11,353 nt of DNA, from contig JAOXYC010210017.1 of assembly GCA_028565715.1 (NCBI GenBank), forward strand, positions 1 to 11,353, read 5' to 3'. The notes under the pieces are model-generated. The model saw only the letters and a program-made list of their open reading frames with translations. It had not been told where the DNA came from and ran no database searches. The stretch is from Phoronis pallida. Lineage: Eukaryota; Phoronida; Phoronidae. A program made the position numbers and the translations under genes. This document shows positions 6,462 to 11,353 of this stretch, piece by piece. Within the stretch, counting starts at the first letter, position 1. Every line of letters begins with the position of its first letter.

Positions 6462-8997
6462 GTGAATTTAATAAAATGTGCCTTAAAGCTTATCTATAGA
6501 CATAAGATGTATGCCAAGCTTATTTTAATCTACAATTTGCTTGAATGCTTTCGCAGTGAAGACAAATTCTTTACTTGCGCGGGTGATGAGGTCGATGACG
6601 TGACCCAAATCAAGGCAAGACTCCTACCGAGGCATGAGGGGATCGTCTTCAGGCAAATGAGTGATTCAGAGATTGCGGGCAAAGGATTGTTGTTGTGGCA
6701 TGATAAGAGGCTACGTACCCCCTCACATTTTGATTTTATAAAAACATTGCCAATTAATTTTGTTATAGTGTGCCCATTTTTGTTTTGTTTTGTTTAATTA
6801 TGTTTGCTCATGCGACAATTTCAAAGTCATTAAAGAAAAGCGTCAGTAAAGACTATAAGAGATCTTCTTACAATGAGTATTGCGGCAAAGGCTGAAGTAC
6901 AAAGAGTTGTCATTTCTTATTACTCATAAAAACTATAGGTAATCCTATGATGACAACTTAATTTATTTTTTCACCAGGACCTCCTTCAAATTGTTCCGAC
7001 ATACATGTAAGCGGAATCTGGTATAACGAGCTCGGGTCAGAGGTCATACTGACTCAAACACCAAATGGTGTGATTACTGGTAAGTACATGGTAGGTGAAC
7101 AACCTTCTGTATTTGTTTTTCATTTTGATATTTTGTCAAGGTGAAGCTAAAAGTATAGAAAAAATGAATGCGAGAGAGTATGTCCTCTGAAGGGGGTGAT
7201 CACGGTATCTTTTGTAAAGCAAATGTGTACGGCAGAAAAGCATGTTGGCTTGAAAGATCGTTGTTAAAAAGACATGCATATTTCGCGGTGGATTCTTAAT
7301 TATTAACTGAGAGGCCGACTCTTTAGGTTTATTGCATGAATATATATACTTTCCTGGCGGGTACACAAATCTCACCATACTGCTCGAACCCCACACGGTG
7401 CGGAGTTCATGCAATTGATGACTCCTAACCAAAGTCATAATGACTCGACACTATAATATGACTTTGACACAGTGAAGTTATCCTTGTGACCAAAGTAACC
7501 CAATTGGACTCACGATTCTTGAGCTTTTTGACGTCATAGTAACAACATTTTCATTTTTACCAGGTGAGTACCGTACAGCTGTTGAAAGGACGAAGGGAGC
7601 TGCTGAAAAGTCCCATTCCAGAGTCTTCGGACATCGACACGATCATGGGTTGGAGTCGCCGTTAACATTGATGATTGTTTGGAAAGAGGGCGGCTCAGTC
7701 AGTGGTTTTGTTGGTACGTTGACTTCTGTTTATTGCAAAGTTTCATTGGGTCCACCGTTTAACTGCCTCGGTCAAAGGCGAAGAACAACATGTTTCCTTT
7801 TAGCTAGGCTTGAGGGAAAATGTGTAGATTGCAATGCTCTTTTGGAGGAACTGTTTTTTGCAATATGAGAACTTCCTTTGTTCCTTGATCCAGTAACAAG
7901 GACATTTTCGTCCTCAAGGCTTCGAGGATTTTTGGGATTGGGAGAGCGTGTGAATGTGGGAGCGTCTCTTACTAGAGTAAATAGTAAAAAGGGTGTCAAC
8001 TGCTGTGGATGACTGTCAAGCAATTTGAAATATGTCGGAATCATTTCAGGTCAATGTCATGTTTGTGGCAATGGAGGGGGCGCAACAATTGATACCACGT
8101 GGATTCTAAGAGCTAAAAGTGAATGCCATGACTACTGGCAAGCGACGCACTTTGGTAGAAACACTTTCACTCGACACGAACAGAAAGGAGGCAAGTTCCT
8201 TTTTGTATAGTGTCTGTTTTTGGAAGATGATATTCAATGTTTTAAAAGGATCCCATAAAGTTTTTTTGCACAGTATCGGGAGTCAAATAATCCGTTTATA
8301 TTTACAATTATAGTCTATAGACTAAGGCAGCTGCCCTCCTGGGATTTTAAATTATTTCCAGCAAGAAAGACACAACAACCGGGTGGGGAAATAATGTTAA
8401 CAGTTTTGTACTTATGTAAGTGATGGACATATCTGCACGGGTTGAACACGAACCATTGTTTCATATACGACCTTACATTAAAGATACTGTCTCCTCGTTG
8501 GTCCCGATCTGGCGTCAAAATTCAAATCAACTAGACATTGTGTGTACGAGTCTCAGGATGAACATAACTAACTTACATCTGAGTCAAAAAATCTTTAAGG
8601 GGTGATTTGAGAGCTTTTAATCCGAAAGAAGTCAAACCTTTGCTTAAGCCTAGGTTAAAATCGGACACAAAAGCTCTCAAATCACCCCTTTGCAGATTTT
8701 TTTGAATTTTTGACTCAGATGCAAGTTATAGTTATGTTCATAAAATTTATAGTTGATTTGAATTTTGACGTCAAATCGGGACGAACGAGGAGACAGTATC
8801 TTTAAACGTTCGACCTCTTATAAATGTATCAAAACAATTCCTTTTTCTTTTGAATCCCAGGTCCACGCAAGTCCAAGGGTACACACACTCCTGATCGAGG
8901 TGGTGACGAGAGCAATGACGCGCATGGTCTCCGTAACACGTCTTCAGTTTTAATCGTTTTGATGATGATGCATTTTGTTAGTCGTCTTTTTGAATGA
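6278..8997 (+). CDS. Avidin-family biotin-binding protein with signal peptide and hydrophobic C-tail (five exons)
   Basis: Exons 6278-6461, 6978-7079, 7564-7713, 8050-8190 and 8861-8997 give a 237-residue product with every intron in phase 1. Residues 9-35 look like a signal peptide and about 67-190 form the avidin beta-barrel. Chicken avidin's biotin contacts have these equivalents: N78, L80, S82, Y98, T100, T105, W135, S140, F144, W163, L165, W175 and N183, plus S142 for Thr77. Contacts that differ are E103 for Thr38, R104 for Ala39, E137 for Phe72 and G138 for Ser73, so the loop that closes over biotin's tail may bind differently. C67 and C148 match avidin's disulphide, while C151 and C171 could form a second. 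An unusual C-terminal extension (193-237) ends in a hydrophobic stretch. It is probably secreted or surface-attached and sequesters biotin. Alternative names would be an avidin-like or fibropellin C-terminal-type domain. Exon 1 is the least certain part. Confidence 0.88.
6978..7079 (+). CDS. Avidin-like gene, exon 2 (strands 1-2)
   Basis: Acceptor TTTTTTCACCAG and donor G/GTAAGT are both strong. The exon encodes PPSNCSDIHVSGIWYNELGS and then VILTQTPNGVITG: the SGxWxNxLGS signature at avidin's start, including the equivalents of Asn12, Leu14 and Ser16. NCS is a possible glycosylation sequon, though its Cys is the likely disulphide partner. Confidence 0.9.
7564..7713 (+). CDS. Avidin-like gene, exon 3 (middle of the barrel)
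   Basis: Acceptor TTTTTACCAG and donor G/GTACGT border it. It begins with GEYRTAVERT (avidin GTYITAVTAT, Tyr33 and Thr35 kept). A His-rich loop FGHRHDHG follows, then SPLTLMIVWKEGG (Trp70 kept) and VSGFVG. The loop between strands 3 and 4 carries Glu-Arg where avidin has Thr-Ala. Confidence 0.9.
8050..8190 (+). CDS. Avidin-like gene, exon 4 (C-terminal half of the barrel, GC donor)
   Basis: The acceptor is CATTTCAG. It encodes GQCHVC and an added Gly-rich turn, then TTWILRAK (Trp97, Leu99), DYWQATHFGRNTFTRHE (Trp110, Asn118) and ends QKGG. The exon ends GGAG before GCAAGT, which fits a GC-AG intron and keeps phase 1. If it is not spliced there, the frame reads KFLFV and stops at 8208-8210. 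Confidence 0.88.
8191..8192 (+). promoter_or_regulatory. GC splice donor of avidin-like intron 4
   Basis: AG/GCAAGT matches the recognised GC-AG class of introns, in which the rest of the donor is close to consensus. The acceptor at 8859-8860 restores the same phase as all other introns of the gene. Confidence 0.7.
8478..8805. mobile_element. Foldback MITE with TTAA ends inside avidin-like intron 4
   Basis: The left end TTAAAGATACTGTCTCCTCG is mirrored by the right end CGAGGAGACAGTATCTTTAA. The arms (about 8478-8630 and 8660-8805) continue inward as imperfect inverted repeats, including GGGGTGATTTGAGAGCTTTT and its complement at 8669-8688. The element is 328 bp, has no coding frame and ends in TTAA at both sides, as for families that target TTAA (piggyBac- or Kolobok-like). 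It stops 55 bases before the acceptor of exon 5. A solo end of the same family is at 1128-1183. Confidence 0.85.
8861..8997 (+). CDS. Avidin-like gene, exon 5 (polar linker plus hydrophobic tail)
   Basis: Acceptor TTTTGAATCCCAG continues the phase 1 frame. It gives a polar linker PRKSKGTHTPDRGGDESND, then the hydrophobic segment SSVLIVLMMMHFV and a short SRLFE end before TGA at 8995. Small polar residues (SNDA) about ten residues ahead of the hydrophobic run resemble a GPI-attachment signal. A tail anchor is the alternative. No AATAAA lies in the next 800 bases (the nearest is at 9805). Confidence 0.75.
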
Positions 8998-8999
8998 AA

Positions 9000-10380
9000 A
9001 ATCACAGAATGGAGTTGTCATCCGTTCTAACTGATAGACTTTAGTGATGTTATCATTTTGTGCTTTGTATTTTGCAAATTAACATTATGCAAATTAGAAA
9101 AATGATATTCAAAAGCAATTTTGCTTCATTCATGTACGTTAGTACTATCTAATAACGTTGATGACTTAATGAAATCCATTAATCGCTTGGAAATATATTT
9201 AATAGTTACTTTCCATGCTTGAAATTCATTTTCAGTGTCCGGTTCTTGTAATATTAGGAAAATACATTTTAAATCAACAGTCGTTTTGTAAATGTTTAAA
9301 TATTGACGATTTAAAGGTAAAGTACAGGGTGGTCCACAAAAAACGGTTTTTTGGGAATAATTTCTACAAAAGTTGAAGAATTATCTTTATATTTTGCCCA
9401 ATAAGTTATGCTAGACACATGTAAAACTTTGAAGGACATCTTCAATTTTTGCAAAGTTGAACGCGGCTATCAACTTTTAAGCAATCTGGCTTCGATCGAA
9501 CAACACTGAACAGAACTAAATTGTAGGGCATGTTTTAACGAGACTTTAATCCAGGAAACTATAGGACAATTTACTTTCCAACGTTGACAGTTGAACCATT
9601 GCTGAGCCATTTGCGACGATAAAAAAGTGCAACGTTAGAGCGTTTTTCAGCTGTTTTAGCGTTTGAAGGGGAGGGGGGTATAGTTTTACAGGAGAGGTGA
9701 CTGTCAAACTCCAATTCGTTAAAACAGCATTTATCTTTTATTTGAATTGTTGTGAGTCTAACAAATAACCTTTATGCACCACCTGTATAGGAGTGAGCGT
9801 GTAAAATAAAAAGGAAAATACACGTGACGCACGTCATGTACAACGATGATATAGACAGTCAATTCTTGAGGGGGTTTTGTGTTTTTATGGAAATGTTTGC
9901 AAATTTCACTCAAAATGCCAGTATTTGTGGTTTCATGGGAGAAAATCGATATTTCTCTCGAAGTCATGACCTCGTGAAATATCGCCAATACATCTTTTAA
10001 TTAGGCCTACATCGTTTTTTAATTACGAGTAAATGTTAACAGCTGGCCTTCGCGTACAATGACACTTGTTTCGGGTTTAACATGATTAATTAACAATTTT
10101 ATGACGCACGTGCATGTCTGAGAGAAGTTGTTCCAAAAGTATTGTTGATTAGGCAATAAAATCATTAAAAAAATTATAATTTTGTAAACTCATCAACGAG
10201 GGGTTGAAATCGCATTTTATTATTCGACAATCGACATTCACATAGAAAAACACTGGGTATAGAAAATCTGGAAAATTGCTTTTCAACTATGTTTGAGCTC
10301 ACAACCGGATATGGTTGTTACTTCAACAAAAACGTTATGTGTTTCTCGAGCCTCGCCGAGATCATGTACACGGGTGCTTA
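9000..10380. other. Intergenic AT-rich DNA, no gene supported
   Basis: No exon-like frame is recognised. A segment from about 9326 (CAGGGTGGTCCACAAAAAACGG) looks like the start of a dispersed repeat, similar to that at 4154. AATAAA words at 9805 and 10155 could serve as distal polyadenylation signals for the avidin-like gene, but this is unsupported. Confidence 0.4.
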
Positions 10381-10384
10381 ATCC

Positions 10385-10460
10385 CAGTGGCTTAGCTGGT
10401 GGAGAGAACTTTCCCTGGATTGGCCATTTACGCTGTTAAGTATGAATTCCCACATCGTAG
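10385..10460 (+). repeat. Probable tRNA-derived SINE fragment
   Basis: TGGCTTAGCTGG at 10388-10399 matches the polymerase III A-box consensus fully. A degenerate B-box (GTATGAATTCC) follows about 40 bases later, with CCAC as in a T-arm. It does not fold into a convincing cloverleaf, and no target duplication is seen. Confidence 0.4.
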
Positions 10461-11031
10461 CTGGTATAATTCTCAGTCCCAGCTGAAACGTTGTTGGGAA
10501 AGTATTTTGTCAAACTCACAACCTTTCTATGGCAAAATCCGAGGCCAAAACCCGAATTGTGTTGGAAGTTAGTTATTGTTATCTTACTTTTCTGCTCTAT
10601 AGGCCAGCGTGGGCTGGAATTTACTTAATCCCCGGATTAATTCTTTTGTTAAGGGCATTGTTACCGAAGAATGAAGCGGTATGCGGGTAATTGGCCTATT
10701 GTTCGGCATCGCTTTAGACAGGACAATAAGCTTTAGAATTGTGAACAATAACTGTTATCCAAACACTTCCAATGAACGACTAGAACACTCCTAGCAATAT
10801 TCCAAGTTTGGCCTAAATACAGTGCCAACTTAGCCTTCGGTCTCGTGCATGAACACATGGAAGTTGTTCTTGTCGTTTTCAGTACACTAGATGATGTTGC
10901 AGTTATCACTGATGGTACCAGTCATTTGTCTCGCACTGTATTTATCGAGTTGTCAGACATAAAAAGCCTGCCTGTTTCTTATGTTCTCAGTTTATTCTTC
11001 AACAATTTGGTCAGTCTCCAGTTACTTGGCC

Positions 11032-11353
11032 ATGATGAGTGTGGCATGCTTTACCTTGTTTAGAATCGTGACTCTAGCGTTACATGCATTGTTGTCTTAT
11101 ACCGAAGTTGAAACATGTACGCTTGGATCAGATGTTGTCGTTCCAGTGGTTACCAACGATGTTGTTAAGCCATTCAGAGGGAAGGAGCACTTTGTTTTGA
11201 AAAGCTGTGGTATTCAGGAACTAGATGTCATGGCCTTCTCACAAGATGGCTGCCAAGACTGGAGCGGACTAACAACCCTTAATTTGGACGTCAATGAAAT
11301 AAGACGACTGGAGAAAGGTGTGTTTGTTTGCTTAAGCAACCTCGTGAAATTGC
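11032..11353 (+). CDS. Leucine-rich-repeat receptor, N-terminal part (runs off the window)
   Basis: The frame is open from 10963 to the end of the window. The ATG at 11032 has G at -3 and is preferred, while an in-frame ATG at 10981 has a poor context. The protein starts MMSVACFTLFRIVTLALHAL, a signal peptide with likely cleavage near LLSYTEVETC. Next come a Cys-containing cap and two LRR units: FVLKSCGIQELDVMAF with GCQDWSGL, then LTTLNLDVNEIRRLEKGVF and CLSNLVKL, which follow the LxxLxLxxNxIxxLxxGxFxxLxxL pattern. Such extracellular LRRs occur in Toll-like receptors and other recognition receptors. The transmembrane and signalling regions lie outside the window, so the subfamily is unknown. 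About 107 codons are visible and uninterrupted. Confidence 0.82.
   Translation, partial: MMSVACFTLFRIVTLALHALLSYTEVETCTLGSDVVVPVVTNDVVKPFRGKEHFVLKSCGIQELDVMAFSQDGCQDWSGLTTLNLDVNEIRRLEKGVFVCLSNLVKL

Noticed and set aside
6462-6797. 111-codon plus-strand frame in avidin-like intron 1
   Set aside because: Part of it (DEVDDVTQIKARLLPRHEG) looks protein-like and a phase 1 donor exists at GCGG/GTGATG. However, the N-terminal hydrophobic part is a weaker signal peptide than that at 6302 and no family is recognised. It stays a second-choice first exon or an old repeat fragment.
7136-7438. 100-codon minus-strand frame
   Set aside because: Lies within avidin-like intron 2 on the opposite strand, with no motif or splice context.
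7772-8044. 90-codon minus-strand frame
   Set aside because: Lies within avidin-like intron 3 on the opposite strand and shows no recognisable domain.
9326-9470. Possible repeat starting CAGGGTGGTCCAC with an A-run
   Set aside because: Only the first bases resemble the segment at 4154; no terminal repeats or target duplication could be defined, so it is not called as an element.
9758-9988. 76-codon minus-strand frame
   Set aside because: Compositionally ordinary, with no signal, domain or splice support.
10845-11063. 72-codon plus-strand frame overlapping the LRR gene start
   Set aside because: Leucine-rich in places, but it stops at 11063 and is in a different frame from the signal peptide and clear LRR units beginning at 11032.

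Overview
This is intron-rich, AT-rich nuclear DNA from an animal. Its mix of genes (group A scavenger-receptor SRCR domains, an avidin-type biotin-binding protein, a leucine-rich-repeat receptor) and its many tRNA-derived SINEs and foldback elements suggest a marine invertebrate deuterostome such as an echinoderm, amphioxus or hemichordate. The species cannot be fixed from the sequence. There are no bacterial operons, Shine-Dalgarno-led genes or CRISPR arrays.

Layout. Positions 1-1060 hold nothing I can recognise. Positions 1060-1183 are a repeat patch in which the 3' half of a tRNA-like SINE is joined to the end of a foldback-element family. From 1216 to 3786, on the minus strand, lie four exons making two SRCR domains (3786-3637 plus 3073-2901, then 1826-1686 plus 1388-1216). 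The two second-half exons look intact. Both first-half exons are damaged: one has lost its splice acceptor and a base, the other has lost about 10 bases including a conserved cysteine codon. The copy is probably a decaying SRCR gene. A possible acidic linker exon (4647-4531) lies upstream of it. The SRCR introns hold a SINE (1862-2082), a field of CACCGGTG-type palindromes (2402-2870) and a complete tRNA-shaped element (2748-2820).

Positions 4660-6270 are intergenic and contain a hairpin-forming inverted repeat with arms of about 130 bp (5292-5582). From 6278 to 8997 on the plus strand is the best gene of the window: a five-exon avidin-family gene with every intron in phase 1. The four exons 6978-7079, 7564-7713, 8050-8190 and 8861-8997 are well supported, and a signal-peptide exon (6278-6461) is proposed. 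Most of avidin's biotin-contact residues can be seen. The last intron uses a GC donor and contains a 328-bp foldback element with TTAA ends. The last exon adds a hydrophobic C-terminal tail that is absent from ordinary secreted avidins. Reading through the GC donor would instead give a short soluble form.

Positions 9000-11030 are mostly unrecognised non-coding DNA with one SINE-like fragment. From 11032 to the window end runs the 5' part of a signal-peptide plus LRR protein, possibly Toll-like. SRCR, avidin and LRR genes are all plausible parts of innate defence, but a functional link between these neighbours is only inference from position.
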